Source: Ignavibacterium sp. (lineage in GTDB: Bacteria > Bacteroidota > Ignavibacteria > Ignavibacteriales > Ignavibacteriaceae). Taken from it: a stretch of DNA of 64,000 bases. The DNA lies in NCBI GenBank assembly GCA_018335755.1, contig JAGXRK010000012.1:1-64000 (forward strand), in the 5' to 3' direction. Numbering within the stretch: position 1 is the first letter of the stretch; every line of letters begins with the position of its first letter. The translations under genes were made by a program, and so were the position numbers. Positions 17,684-27,275 of the stretch are shown here, piece after piece. The notes under the pieces were generated by a model. The model was not told where the DNA came from, ran no database searches, and saw only the letters and a program-made list of their open reading frames with translations.

Positions 17684-18520
17684 ATGAAATTTTCACTCTT
17701 TCTTATTCTTTTACTATCTGTGATTTTCGTTTCCTGCGAGAAGGATTTTTCAGGAATTGTTGATTATAATATCAACCAATTTCAGGTAACCTCTGTTTCA
17801 CCTTCCGGTGATGTAGTATATAATGCCGTTGATTCACTTATTACAGTAGGGATAGAATTTACATCTACCAGCGAAGTTGGAAATGTTGGTTTTGATATAT
17901 TCTCCTCCGAAAATATAAAGATGAATACACAAAGGTTGATTCTGTACGATAATGGATTATCCGAGTTTGGTGATGAACTGGCCGACGATAATAAATTCTC
18001 AAATAAATTTCCTTTAAGCAGATTCGATCCAATTGGTACATACTCTATACGGTACTATACTTCTGATCTAACAGCAGGTGAAAGAATTATTGCACAGAGC
18101 AATTTTGAATATGATAACGGACAGAGTAATCTGCCCCCGGTAATTTCTAATCTTGTTATGGTTGATTCTGCTACATCAAACCCTATAGACTCAATAAATG
18201 TTGACCGAACCTTCATTTTTTCCGTTCAAGCTGATGATCCTAATGGATATAGTGATATTTCTATTGTTTACTTTGAATTATCCAGACCTGACGGTTCTGT
18301 TGTAAGCGATGGATCTGGCAATTCTAAATTCAGAATGTTTGATAATGGAAATTTACAGGTTTACGGGGATGCAATTGCAGGTGACGCTATATTTTCATTT
18401 AAAAATAAGTTTTTAGATGATCCTTCAACGCAAAGAGGTAACTGGACGTTTGAATTTCAAACTCAGGATAGAGGAGGTTTATTGAGTAATAAACTAACAA
18501 AGGTTTTAAAGGTCATATGA
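17684..18520 (+). CDS. Secreted lipoprotein of unknown function
   Basis: A 278-residue protein with a type II signal peptide. The lipobox ends in VSC at Cys18 and is followed by acidic and polar residues (EKDFSG). The mature part has two Ig-like beta domains; DDPNGYSDISIVYFEL and GDAIAGDAIF recall Ig-like repeats of Bacteroidota surface proteins. No catalytic motif is seen. The ATGA overlap with the next gene couples it to the sorted BNR protein. It probably sits at the outer membrane as part of the same secreted assembly. Confidence 0.8.
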   Translation: MKFSLFLILLLSVIFVSCEKDFSGIVDYNINQFQVTSVSPSGDVVYNAVDSLITVGIEFTSTSEVGNVGFDIFSSENIKMNTQRLILYDNGLSEFGDELADDNKFSNKFPLSRFDPIGTYSIRYYTSDLTAGERIIAQSNFEYDNGQSNLPPVISNLVMVDSATSNPIDSINVDRTFIFSVQADDPNGYSDISIVYFELSRPDGSVVSDGSGNSKFRMFDNGNLQVYGDAIAGDAIFSFKNKFLDDPSTQRGNWTFEFQTQDRGGLLSNKLTKVLKVI

Positions 18521-20067
18521 AATTACAGGTAATACTCTTATTGATCTTACTGTCTGGAATATTTTCTCAGATTCAGAGTCAGGTGGATAATTATAAATTA
18601 AATACTGAAGCTGATAAATTTTATAAGACCAACTCACAAAATCCAACTAGCAATACAATTACAGATATGATAGCACTTGGAGATACAGTATGGCTTGGTA
18701 CCAGCAGAGGAGTCAGTTTATCGACTGACCGCGGTGAAACATGGACAAACTTTTTTGGCAATCCCCAATTCGGCACAGACAATGTTTCATCTATTGGATA
18801 TTACAATGGAGTTTTGTGGGCTGCTACTGCCCGCACGGTTGAACAAAATAACCAGCGATTACCTCAAGGCACAGGTTTGAAATATACTTCAGATCTTGGC
18901 AGAACCTGGAACTCAATTCCTCAGCCACTTGATGACCCATCTGACTCAACCGTTCAATATGGAATTAACACCTTAAGGGCTTTACCTGTTACTGTGGCTG
19001 TTCAAAATCTTGCTTACGACATTGCTTTTACACCTGGTACTATCTGGATCGCTACATTTGCTGGTGGATTAAGAAAAAGTATTGATATGGGTCAATCCTG
19101 GAAGCGTGTAGTGCTTCCTCCCGATAGCCGTAATTCGATTATGCCTACCGATGAACTTAATTTTTGTTTATCACCTGTGCCAGGTAATTTTTGTTCCGTT
19201 GGAAATTTGAATCATCGTGTCTTTTCTGTAATTGCAACAGATGATAATACACTATATGCTGGTACAGCAAACGGAGTTAATAAATCCACAGACAATGGGA
19301 TTAGCTGGGTTAAATTCAATCATCAGAATCAGGATGAACCTATTAGCGGAAATTTTATAACTGCATTGGGCTTTAATAATACTAACAATACTCTTTGGGC
19401 TTCCACCTGGAAGGCAGAAGATCCTGATGAATTTTATGGCGTCAGTTATTCCACTAACGGAGGAGAAAGCTGGAAAACAACTTTACGGGAAGAGAGACCA
19501 CACAATTTTGGATTTAAACAAAGCCAAACTATTGTTGCAACAGGAAATGGAGCATTCAGAACTCGTGATGGAGGTAAAACCTGGATAACTCCCGGTAGTA
19601 TTTTCGATCCTGTATCTGATGTTACTCTGAATACAAACGTGTTTTTCAGTGCTGCATCACAAGGTGCTGATGTCTGGCTTGGATCGGATGATGGTTTGGC
19701 AAAAATCAGGGAAACAGGTTTTTGGCAAGGCACCTGGAAAGTATTCATTGCATCTGCTCCGCTTTCAGCTGAAGATGATACTTATTGTTATCCCAATCCT
19801 TTTTCTCCGAGACAGGATCAGTTAAAGATAAAATACAGTACTGGAAATAAAGATGCTGATGTTACTATTCGGGTATATGATTTTGCTATGAATTATGTTT
19901 CAACTGTAATTCAGAATGCTCAACGAAATAAGAATATTGAAAGTGCACCCGATTACTGGGATGGCCGGGATGCAAACGGAAATTTTGTCCCAAATGGAGT
20001 TTATATTTATCGCGTTGAAGTTGAAGGCAAAGAACCGGTTTTTGACAAAGTAATAGTTCTTCAATAA
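18517..20067 (+). CDS. Secreted BNR/sialidase-like propeller protein with FlgD-like C-terminal sorting domain
   Basis: A 516-residue protein with a signal peptide (IFSQIQSQ). The body contains repeated BNR/Asp-box-like turns (STDRGETWTN, TSDLGRTWNS, STDNGISW, STNGGESW, TRDGGKTW) that fit a beta-propeller. The last 95 residues (CYPNPFSPRQDQ, YDFAMNYVST, DGRDANGNFVPNGVYIYRVEV) form a FlgD-like Ig domain that acts like a T9SS tail. It overlaps the lipoprotein gene by 4 bases and sits upstream of two PorV/PorQ-like genes. That context supports secretion and anchoring through the T9SS. The ligand is unknown. Confidence 0.85.
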   Translation: MKLQVILLLILLSGIFSQIQSQVDNYKLNTEADKFYKTNSQNPTSNTITDMIALGDTVWLGTSRGVSLSTDRGETWTNFFGNPQFGTDNVSSIGYYNGVLWAATARTVEQNNQRLPQGTGLKYTSDLGRTWNSIPQPLDDPSDSTVQYGINTLRALPVTVAVQNLAYDIAFTPGTIWIATFAGGLRKSIDMGQSWKRVVLPPDSRNSIMPTDELNFCLSPVPGNFCSVGNLNHRVFSVIATDDNTLYAGTANGVNKSTDNGISWVKFNHQNQDEPISGNFITALGFNNTNNTLWASTWKAEDPDEFYGVSYSTNGGESWKTTLREERPHNFGFKQSQTIVATGNGAFRTRDGGKTWITPGSIFDPVSDVTLNTNVFFSAASQGADVWLGSDDGLAKIRETGFWQGTWKVFIASAPLSAEDDTYCYPNPFSPRQDQLKIKYSTGNKDADVTIRVYDFAMNYVSTVIQNAQRNKNIESAPDYWDGRDANGNFVPNGVYIYRVEVEGKEPVFDKVIVLQ

Positions 20068-20073
20068 TTCAAT

Positions 20074-20121
20074 TTCAATCATTCAATTAATAAATCATCC
20101 AAACAGAGTTAAATGATTGAA
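20074..20121. repeat. Inverted repeat carrying the dispersed intergenic motif
   Basis: TTCAATCATT (20074-20083) pairs perfectly with AATGATTGAA (20112-20121). It follows the stop of the BNR protein by a few bases. It contains CAATCATTCAA at 20076-20086, the core also found near archease, GT2 and tgt. Confidence 0.6.
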
Positions 20122-20210
20122 TTTTGCATTCAGCTAAACCTAATTTATGCATGTTAGAACTCGAATTAAAAATAGCTTCGACCGGCAGTCTTGAACTTGA
20201 ACTTAGTATG

Positions 20211-20214
20211 AGGA
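20211..20214 (+). promoter_or_regulatory. Ribosome binding site for the TTG-started PorV-like gene
   Basis: AGGA a few bases before TTG at 20219. No ATG gives a full signal peptide, so this site supports the TTG start. Confidence 0.55.
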
Positions 20215-20218
20215 ATTT

Positions 20219-21220
20219 TTGAAAAAATATTTAATTACTTTTTTATTATTACTGGTTAACGTCGCTGCAGCTCAACCATCCTTCAGTGATTTAGCAGTTA
20301 AACCCGGTTCATTCAGCAGGATGGGCTTCGGTGCGCGAGGCATTGGTATGGGTAATGCTATGAGTGCGATTACCGATGGAAATCTTGTTTCGTATTATAA
20401 CCCTGCCATTACAGTCTATCAGCAAAATAATTCGTTCCAGACATCATATACATTTTTATCATTCGATAGATCATTAAATTTCTTAAACTTTACCAGAAAA
20501 TTTGACTTCTATTCAAAAAAAGACTCATTATTAGTTGACCCCAAACCTTCTTCTACCGCAGGAGTTAGTGTTGGAATTATTAATTCCGGTATCACAAAAA
20601 TTGATGGAAGAGATAACAACGGACTTAAAACCAAAGAGCTTTCAACTTCTGAAAATCAGTTCTTTTTAAGTGTTGCAAACAGATTTTCTGATAAAATATC
20701 CATTGGTATATCAGCCAAAATGTATTACTATAAATTATATGAAGAAATAACTACAACAGGAATAGGTCTGGATATTGGAGCGCTTTATAAGGTAAATGAT
20801 GAAATTAACATTGCTCTGATGATTTCTGATTTGAACAGTAAATATAGTTGGGATACCGCTCCGGTTTACGATAGAGATGGCATTACCACAACAGATATTT
20901 TTCCTGTTCTGAAAAAAATTGGTGTTAGTTATAATAAAAAAGATATTGGACTGATTACAGGGATTGAATTTGAAAATAGTAACGCAGGTACAAATACTGT
21001 CAGGTTCGGTTTTGAATATAATGTTTTTGACGAGTTCTATCTGCGTGCCGGACTTGATCAATGGAATCTTAGTAACCAGGATTGGCCAGTAAAACCATCA
21101 GCAGGTTTTTCATTCTTTAAGCAATTTGATGGTATTATCATTGGTGTTGATTATGCTTTTCAAATTGAACAATATTCCTCATCAGACAGGCATATTGTTG
21201 GAGCGAGTGTTAATTTTTAA
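20219..21220 (+). CDS. PorV/PorQ-family outer-membrane protein (copy 1)
   Basis: A 333-residue protein with a signal peptide ending VAAAQ. The N-terminal signature FSRMGFGARGIGMGNAMSA and YYNPA is that of the PorV/PorQ (UPF0164) family of FadL-like 14-strand barrels. The protein ends in a terminal Phe strand (HIVGASVNF). PorV shuttles T9SS cargo from the translocon to the attachment complex; PorQ and other paralogues have related roles. It starts with TTG. It stands next to a second paralogue and to a T9SS-type cargo gene. Confidence 0.88.
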   Translation: MKKYLITFLLLLVNVAAAQPSFSDLAVKPGSFSRMGFGARGIGMGNAMSAITDGNLVSYYNPAITVYQQNNSFQTSYTFLSFDRSLNFLNFTRKFDFYSKKDSLLVDPKPSSTAGVSVGIINSGITKIDGRDNNGLKTKELSTSENQFFLSVANRFSDKISIGISAKMYYYKLYEEITTTGIGLDIGALYKVNDEINIALMISDLNSKYSWDTAPVYDRDGITTTDIFPVLKKIGVSYNKKDIGLITGIEFENSNAGTNTVRFGFEYNVFDEFYLRAGLDQWNLSNQDWPVKPSAGFSFFKQFDGIIIGVDYAFQIEQYSSSDRHIVGASVNF

Positions 21221-21306
21221 TTTAAAAAGTAAAAAGTCAAAAATAAAAATGTATAAACTTTTATAATCTGAAAGTTTAATAAATAGTCAACTAATAAGTA
21301 CTGAAT

Positions 21307-22203
21307 ATGTTCAAAATAATTTTTGTTTTAATTATATCCTCGTTATCAATTTACGCACAATCAGCAGGAAGTACCGGACTTAGTTTCCTAAAATTCGGAT
21401 ACGGAGCCCGCAATATTGCAATGGGCGATGCCGGAACAGCCTCTTCCAATGATATTACTGCCTTATTCTATAATCCCTCTAAACTTTCAATGCAGCAAGG
21501 TTCAGAAATATTCTTTATGCATAACGAATGGATACAGGATGTAAGGAGTGAGGTTGTCGGGATAAGGTCTAAAGTATTCGGATTACAATTTGCATTAGGT
21601 TTTAATGTTACAACAATAAGTGATATTGAAGTGAGAACTCGTCCCGGAGAACCCGATACAAAGTTCGATGCGAATTACTTTTACGGAAGTCTATCAACTG
21701 GATTTAACTTAAGCAATGATCTCTCCATTGGAGGTACATTTAAATATTTATATGAAGGAATGCTCTCTGATGAAGCTAACGGATATGGATTTGATATCGG
21801 ATTGAATTATTTATTGCCCTATGACGGTTTATCACTTGGTGCCGCAATTCGCAACATCGGATCAATGAGTGAATTAAGATTAGATAAAACAAAACTTCCT
21901 TCAGAAATAAGAATCGGACCTGCTTATTCTTTTAATTTGAGTGATACAAAGTTCAACTTTACAACTGTGGCGGAATATCATAAATATTTAGATGATGATG
22001 CAAATCATATAAATATTGGAGTTGAAGTATTTTATAATAACCTGATAGCGCTAAGAGGCGGCTATCAGACAGGATACGAATCAAGAGATTTTACTGCAGG
22101 TATCGGAGTTTCCTGGGGTAATCTTAAATTCGATTATGCATTTTTGCCATTCCAATTGGGATTGGGAAGTGCAAATCTCTTTTCATTACAATTTAAGTTC
22201 TGA
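21307..22203 (+). CDS. PorV/PorQ-family outer-membrane protein (copy 2)
   Basis: A 298-residue paralogue of the preceding protein with its own signal peptide (LSIYAQ). It carries the family N-terminus FLKFGYGARNIAMGDAG and FYNPSKL, and ends FSLQFKF like an outer-membrane barrel. Sequence identity with copy 1 looks low outside the N-terminal motif, so this is an old duplication. The 86-base gap before it holds only AT-rich sequence with a small TAAACTTT/AAAGTTTA inverted repeat. It may serve a particular set of T9SS cargo. Confidence 0.88.
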   Translation: MFKIIFVLIISSLSIYAQSAGSTGLSFLKFGYGARNIAMGDAGTASSNDITALFYNPSKLSMQQGSEIFFMHNEWIQDVRSEVVGIRSKVFGLQFALGFNVTTISDIEVRTRPGEPDTKFDANYFYGSLSTGFNLSNDLSIGGTFKYLYEGMLSDEANGYGFDIGLNYLLPYDGLSLGAAIRNIGSMSELRLDKTKLPSEIRIGPAYSFNLSDTKFNFTTVAEYHKYLDDDANHINIGVEVFYNNLIALRGGYQTGYESRDFTAGIGVSWGNLKFDYAFLPFQLGLGSANLFSLQFKF

Positions 22204-22286
22204 TATTTAATCCTTTCCGATTGAGTTTTGTAAATGTTATTTTTCAATAACTAATTACACAAACTTTTCATTAACTGTGAATTCTT

Positions 22287-23258
22287 ATGCTTGAATTTTT
22301 TCAATATGATGGTAAGAATCTATCTCCCGAAGAATGGGATAGTTTTGTCGATGCATCAGATAACGGAACAATGTTCAACAAACGTTTATTTCTAAACTAT
22401 CACAATAAAAGTAAATTCAATGATGTTTCATTCTTTGCAAGGAAGAATGGAAAATTATTTTCTGTGCTTACTGCGGCAATTATCGAAAGAGATGGAAAGA
22501 AAATTCTTGCCTCGCATCCCGGAGCATCTTACGGAAGCTTTGTTTATCCTTCTGATCTGAATTTTCGTGAGGCTCACGATCTTGTTGAATACCTCGTGGA
22601 ATATGCCAAAGAAAAAAAGGCAGACAGAATCCAATTGACATTAGCGCCTATTATTTATCAGACAAAGTACTCAAACTATATTGACTTTGCTTTAGTTCGA
22701 AATGGATTCACATATTTGAAAAGGGAAGTGTCAAGCATCGTGCAATTGGATTTTAATCCGGATGAGTTATTAAACACTTATCGCGCCGAAGCAAGAACTG
22801 CAACGAAGAAAGCATTGAAGAAAGGCGTTGAGATAGTTGAAACTGATAGGTTTGATGAATACTACGAAATACTTAAAAAAAATCTTAAGTTAAGACACGG
22901 TGTTAATCCTGCACATACACTTGATGAATTAAAAAATTTAAAGAAAATGTTTCCAACTACAATAAAATTGTGGGGAGCATTTCTTAAAGACGAATTAATT
23001 GCCGGTGTATGTAATTTCTCTGTAAATAAAAATGTTGTATTGGCTTTTTATATCAGTCATGATGAAGCTTATCAGGAATACCGCCCGGTTAATCTACTAT
23101 TCTATGAAATAATGAAACGTTATCAGACAGAAGGTTATAAGTTTCTTGATTTTGGAATTTTCACAGTAATAATGGAACCGAATTGGGGTCTGGGAAGATT
23201 TAAAGAAAATTTTGGTGCACGGGGAATATTCAGAGATACTTTTGTTAAAGATATCTGA
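22287..23258 (+). CDS. FemAB/BioF2-like GNAT acyltransferase
   Basis: A 323-residue protein resembling FemAB-type, double-GNAT acyltransferases. Features are EEWDSFVDAS near the start, the long TYRAEARTATKKALKKGVEI helix, and the second GNAT half with FLKDELIAGVCNF and INLLFYEIMKRY-like sequence. Members transfer aminoacyl or acyl groups to peptidoglycan or surface sugars. Its stop overlaps the glycosyltransferase start by one base (TGATG), so it probably modifies a glycan made by this cluster. Confidence 0.82.
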   Translation: MLEFFQYDGKNLSPEEWDSFVDASDNGTMFNKRLFLNYHNKSKFNDVSFFARKNGKLFSVLTAAIIERDGKKILASHPGASYGSFVYPSDLNFREAHDLVEYLVEYAKEKKADRIQLTLAPIIYQTKYSNYIDFALVRNGFTYLKREVSSIVQLDFNPDELLNTYRAEARTATKKALKKGVEIVETDRFDEYYEILKKNLKLRHGVNPAHTLDELKNLKKMFPTTIKLWGAFLKDELIAGVCNFSVNKNVVLAFYISHDEAYQEYRPVNLLFYEIMKRYQTEGYKFLDFGIFTVIMEPNWGLGRFKENFGARGIFRDTFVKDI

Positions 23259-24334
23259 TGTTGAAAATCCTTCACATAGCTCCTGTTAATTTTGCCGGCG
23301 TTCCCTACAGTTTTTTCCAGATGCATAACTCTGTTGGAGATCATTCAAGAATAATTACACTTCACAAAAACGATAAAGATTTTCCTGAAGACATTTGTTT
23401 GAATTTACACCTGCCAAAATCTGATCTGGCAAAAATTTGGCGGAAGAAAAAAGTAGAATTAACGGAATCGCAATTTGCTGATAAACTTCATTTCTTCACT
23501 CCCAAAAACTCTTTTGAAATATTCTACTTTAAGATCAGCGATCTACTTCGTCGTAATTCTATTTATGAAGCAATTGAAAAATATGAATTGGATGATTTTG
23601 ATATTATTCATTATGATGGAGGTTTGGACTTTTTTAGAAATTCTAGTCAGGCAATAAAATGGAAAAAGCAGGGGAAGAAAATTGTTTGTGTTTATTACGG
23701 TAGTGATTTACGAACCCGGGGTCTGATCAATGAAATGAATGACATATCTCACTTGAATATAACTTCAGAGTATGATCATCTTAAATTAAAACCTGATCTG
23801 GAATATATATATTATCCTTACGATCCATTAGAACTACCAGGACGAAAAGCTATTGATGATGGAACAATCAGGATTGTTCATTCACCCACTAACAGAAAAT
23901 TTAAAGGAACAGATTTAATTATTTCTGTTATTGAAAAAATAAAAAAAGAAAAGAAAATAAAATTTTTGTTACTGGAAAATCAGCCGAGGCATAACGTGTT
24001 GGAAATAAAAGCGGCATCAGATATTTGTATTGACCAGGTTGGCGGCACTATGGGTGGTACCGGTTATGGTAAAGCCGGTCTTGAAACCTTGGCAATGGGG
24101 ATTCCAACAATTACTAATATGACTGATGATTATGAAAATTGGCTGCCTGAGAATCCTTTTGTAGTTGCTAATGATGCTGAGCAGTTATATAAAAGTCTTA
24201 ATGAATTAATTGAGAGTAAGCAGCTAAGAGATGAAAAAGGTGAAAGAGGGGAAAAATGGGTTAGTCAGTTTCACGGTTTTCATTCAGTTGATAAAAAATT
24301 AAAAGAGCTTTATAAAAAATATGGGATTATTTGA
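23258..24334 (+). CDS. Glycosyltransferase, GT-B fold
   Basis: A 358-residue protein. The N-terminal half has a Rossmann-like start (LKILHIAPVNFAG) and DIIHYDGG. The C-terminal half has RIVHSPTNRKFKGTDLI and GYGKAGLETLAMGIPTI, which match the nucleotide-sugar binding region of GT4-type enzymes. Donor and acceptor are unknown. It is coupled to the FemAB-like gene upstream and overlaps the convergent GT4 gene by 8 bases at its 3' end. Confidence 0.83.
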   Translation: MLKILHIAPVNFAGVPYSFFQMHNSVGDHSRIITLHKNDKDFPEDICLNLHLPKSDLAKIWRKKKVELTESQFADKLHFFTPKNSFEIFYFKISDLLRRNSIYEAIEKYELDDFDIIHYDGGLDFFRNSSQAIKWKKQGKKIVCVYYGSDLRTRGLINEMNDISHLNITSEYDHLKLKPDLEYIYYPYDPLELPGRKAIDDGTIRIVHSPTNRKFKGTDLIISVIEKIKKEKKIKFLLLENQPRHNVLEIKAASDICIDQVGGTMGGTGYGKAGLETLAMGIPTITNMTDDYENWLPENPFVVANDAEQLYKSLNELIESKQLRDEKGERGEKWVSQFHGFHSVDKKLKELYKKYGII

Positions 24335-25472
24335 GCAGAGTATCGACTAGTGATAGCAGCTTATTCGATTCAGTTTCCCAGTTTTTACCATTTTCAATAA
24401 TCTTTCTTCCCTCTAATGAATGACTTTTCAGCATCGATTTATTATCAATATAATCTGTTATCCTATCAACAATTTCATCAACATTATCAGGATTAACCAG
24501 GAATCCACAACTAATATCACCAATTTCATTTCGTATTGCTGAAATATCAGAGTAAATAAATGGTTTCCCACATGCCATATATTCAAACAATTTGATGGGC
24601 AAAGAGTTCTTATAAATAAAATTTAACTTTCTTAAATCAAAACAGATATCAGCATCTTTAATCAGAAAATACACTTTATCGTAATCAGTCCAGTGTTTGA
24701 AAGTAATATTTACGTTGTCCTGATGAGCAATGAGTCTCTTGAATTTAATTTCTTCTTCTTCATAAGTGAATTTACCGGCGATAATTATACTTACAAACAA
24801 ACCAGGTCTTTTAACTGCAAGTGCTTTTGCCACCTCAAAAAGCTGAATTATACCTCTTTCAATTGTAATTACTCCAGCATAACAAAGAACTATTTTATCA
24901 TTAGCAATAAGAGGTGGTGTGTAATTAAAGAATTTTAGTACCGGGTAATATCCGATTATGGTGCTATGCTTGAGAGGTGCAATTATCTTATATCTCCGCT
25001 TCTTAACCGATTCTCCTACTACTATCCAATCGCACAAGTTTGATGTCAAAATATTCAACAAAAACAGAATAATGTAATTGAAAATTCTTCTTAATCCAAT
25101 TAATTTGGTTGTGATGTTTTCCGGGTACCATTCTGTTACGTCATATACAATTTTAACCTTTTTATTTTTTTTCTTGAATTGTATTGCGGCTAAAATAGTC
25201 AACGGTTGCGCACAAAAAACTAATTCGGGATTAAAATCTGAAAGGTGAATCAGAAATTGCTCTATTTTAGCCTTCGGTTTATTTAAATCAATAAAACCTA
25301 TTATTTGAATATTATCATTGACAGTATTGATATTCTCTTTAGAAGATATGATACAGACATCAAATTTTTCGGAAAGAGTTTTACCAAATTTCCAAAATAT
25401 TCTCTCATCATAAGGTAAGTGGCCTGATGTGATTATTGCTATCCTTTTACGCTTATCCAATTCTTTAATCAA
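24327..25472 (-). CDS. Glycosyltransferase family 4
   Basis: A 381-residue GT-B enzyme on the opposite strand. It begins RKRIAIITSGHLPYDERIF. The C-terminal donor site is clear: LPIKLFEYMACGKPFIYSD and the GFLVNPDNVDEIVDRI helix. A hydrophobic helix around residues 130-150 may bind membrane. It faces the upstream glycosyltransferase tail-to-tail, with an 8-base overlap. It is divergent from the GT2 gene at 25516 across 43 bases, so promoters for both must be packed there. Confidence 0.88.
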   Translation of the reverse strand: MIKELDKRKRIAIITSGHLPYDERIFWKFGKTLSEKFDVCIISSKENINTVNDNIQIIGFIDLNKPKAKIEQFLIHLSDFNPELVFCAQPLTILAAIQFKKKNKKVKIVYDVTEWYPENITTKLIGLRRIFNYIILFLLNILTSNLCDWIVVGESVKKRRYKIIAPLKHSTIIGYYPVLKFFNYTPPLIANDKIVLCYAGVITIERGIIQLFEVAKALAVKRPGLFVSIIIAGKFTYEEEEIKFKRLIAHQDNVNITFKHWTDYDKVYFLIKDADICFDLRKLNFIYKNSLPIKLFEYMACGKPFIYSDISAIRNEIGDISCGFLVNPDNVDEIVDRITDYIDNKSMLKSHSLEGRKIIENGKNWETESNKLLSLVDTLLK

Positions 25473-25515
25473 TATTTTGTAAATTTATTCAGTTAATAAT
25501 TTCAATATTACTCTT

Positions 25516-26274
25516 ATGAAAAATAAAAATAAAATCTCTGTAACAATAATTACAGGTAATGAAGAAGGCAATATTCGTGAATGCCTGGAAAGCGCTAAAT
25601 GGGCTGATGAAATTATTGTAGTTGATTCCGAAAGTACTGATAAAACAGTTGAAATAGCTAAATCGTTTACTGAAAAGGTTTTTATCCGTAAATGGGAGGG
25701 TTATGCCTCTCAAAAGAGTTTCGCTATGAACCAGGCTTCGAATGAATGGGTTCTGAGTCTTGATGCTGATGAACGAGCTACACAGGAATTAGCTGAAGAA
25801 ATTCTATCTTCCGATATTGATAATTTTGATGGATATAAAATTCGACGTAATAATTATTTCATTGGTAAACAGATTACAGGATGCGGGTGGGGGAATGATT
25901 ATCAGTTGAGGCTATTTAAAAAATCTAAAACCAAACTTACAGATAGACTCGTTCACGAAGGTTTTATTGTTGATGGGAATATATCTGAACTAAAAGCGGC
26001 AATGAAACATTTTTCTTACAGAAATCTTAAGGATGGATTCAGTAAAATCAATGAATATTCGACTCTTGAAGCAAATGAAAAAGCGAAACGTAAAAGAATA
26101 ACCGGACTTAGATTAGTATTTTTTCCGATTTGGGCTTTTATTCAGCATTATTTTATACGCAAAGGGTTTAAGGATGGAAAACACGGTTTAATAGTATCAC
26201 TGATGCACGCAATCACAAAACTTCAGGTTTATATGAAAATATGGGAAATAAAATTAACCAATCATAATAGATGA
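25516..26274 (+). CDS. Glycosyltransferase family 2, WaaE/KdtX-like
   Basis: A 252-residue GT2 enzyme with ISVTIITGNEEGNIRECLES at the start, IIVVDSESTDKTVEIA and the SLDADER metal motif. The C-terminal FPIWAFIQHYFIRKGFKDG is typical of the LPS-core WaaE/KdtX group. The likely role is adding a hexose to the inner core or a lipid-linked sugar at the inner membrane. It overlaps the GT9 gene by 4 bases (ATGA), pointing to coupled LPS-core synthesis. Confidence 0.9.
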   Translation: MKNKNKISVTIITGNEEGNIRECLESAKWADEIIVVDSESTDKTVEIAKSFTEKVFIRKWEGYASQKSFAMNQASNEWVLSLDADERATQELAEEILSSDIDNFDGYKIRRNNYFIGKQITGCGWGNDYQLRLFKKSKTKLTDRLVHEGFIVDGNISELKAAMKHFSYRNLKDGFSKINEYSTLEANEKAKRKRITGLRLVFFPIWAFIQHYFIRKGFKDGKHGLIVSLMHAITKLQVYMKIWEIKLTNHNR

Positions 26275-27275
26275 AGCAGTTAAGATTACTCATTACCCGC
26301 ATAGATAGGATTGGTGATGTTGTTTTATCTACCCCAATTCCGCGTGAAGTTAAAAAAAAGTATCCCAATAGTTTTATTGCTTTACTAGTTCGAAAACAAA
26401 CAAAAGATATTTATACCAATAATCCTTATGTTGATGAAATAATTATTCTGAATGAAAAAAATAGCTGGAGAGGATTCTGGCAGAATATAAAAGCAATAAG
26501 GAAATTCAAATTCACCCATGCATTTATGCTTCTTCCGCAAGAAAGGTTAAACTGGATTTTATTTGCCAGTCTGATTCCTACTCGAATTGGTGTTGGTCAT
26601 AAGTTGTATCAGTTTCTAACTTTTACAAGATATGTTGATAGAAAAAAATACAGGGAAGAAAGACACGAAGCAGATTATTCACTCGATATGGTTAGAAAGA
26701 TTGGTATTACTCCTGAATCTAATCATCCTGAGATCTTTTTATCTGATATTGAAAAAAACGAAGTAGCCGAACTTAGAAATAAATATAAAGGAAAAACGCT
26801 TGTCGGAATTAATTCAACCTATGGAAACTCTGCGCCGAATATCACACCTACTCAATATCATAAGCTTATTTATAAGCTTACGCACTATACAAATATTAAA
26901 ATCATCCTGACTGATTATATGGTTCCGAAAGAACTTAAAAATATTCCTGGAGTTGACTATTCCGGACAGAACACTTCTGTTCGTGATCTTATCAATATAC
27001 TTGCCGCCCTGGATGTTTTGATATCCTGCAGTACAGGACCAATGCATATTGCTGCAGCATTAAAAGTCCCGACAATTTCTTTGTTCTGTCCTCTGCCAGC
27101 CTGTTCGCCTAAACTTTGGGGACCACTAGGAAACAATTCGAGAGTATTACTTCCCGAAGATGGTTATTGTGGCAGGATTTGTTCAGGCGATCCAAAGACC
27201 TGCAGTTTTGAAGGAGAGGGCGGAATCGACTCAGAAAAAATAATTCTAACAGTTAAACAATTTCTCAAAATCTGA
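26271..27275 (+). CDS. Glycosyltransferase family 9, heptosyltransferase-like
   Basis: A 334-residue GT9 protein. The N-terminus has ITRIDRIGDVVLSTPIPREVKKKYP, the family signature. The C-terminal ISCSTGPMHIAAALKVPTI donor-site motif and SLFCPLP follow. GT9 enzymes add heptose to the LPS inner core from ADP-heptose; the exact sugar is not proven here. It is coupled to the upstream WaaE-like gene and overlaps the glycerate kinase start by one base. Confidence 0.92.
   Translation: MKQLRLLITRIDRIGDVVLSTPIPREVKKKYPNSFIALLVRKQTKDIYTNNPYVDEIIILNEKNSWRGFWQNIKAIRKFKFTHAFMLLPQERLNWILFASLIPTRIGVGHKLYQFLTFTRYVDRKKYREERHEADYSLDMVRKIGITPESNHPEIFLSDIEKNEVAELRNKYKGKTLVGINSTYGNSAPNITPTQYHKLIYKLTHYTNIKIILTDYMVPKELKNIPGVDYSGQNTSVRDLINILAALDVLISCSTGPMHIAAALKVPTISLFCPLPACSPKLWGPLGNNSRVLLPEDGYCGRICSGDPKTCSFEGEGGIDSEKIILTVKQFLKI

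Noticed and set aside
24327-24334. Overlap of two glycosyltransferase genes as a sign of truncation
   Set aside because: Both proteins have full-length GT-B C-termini; an 8-base tail overlap is compatible with intact genes.
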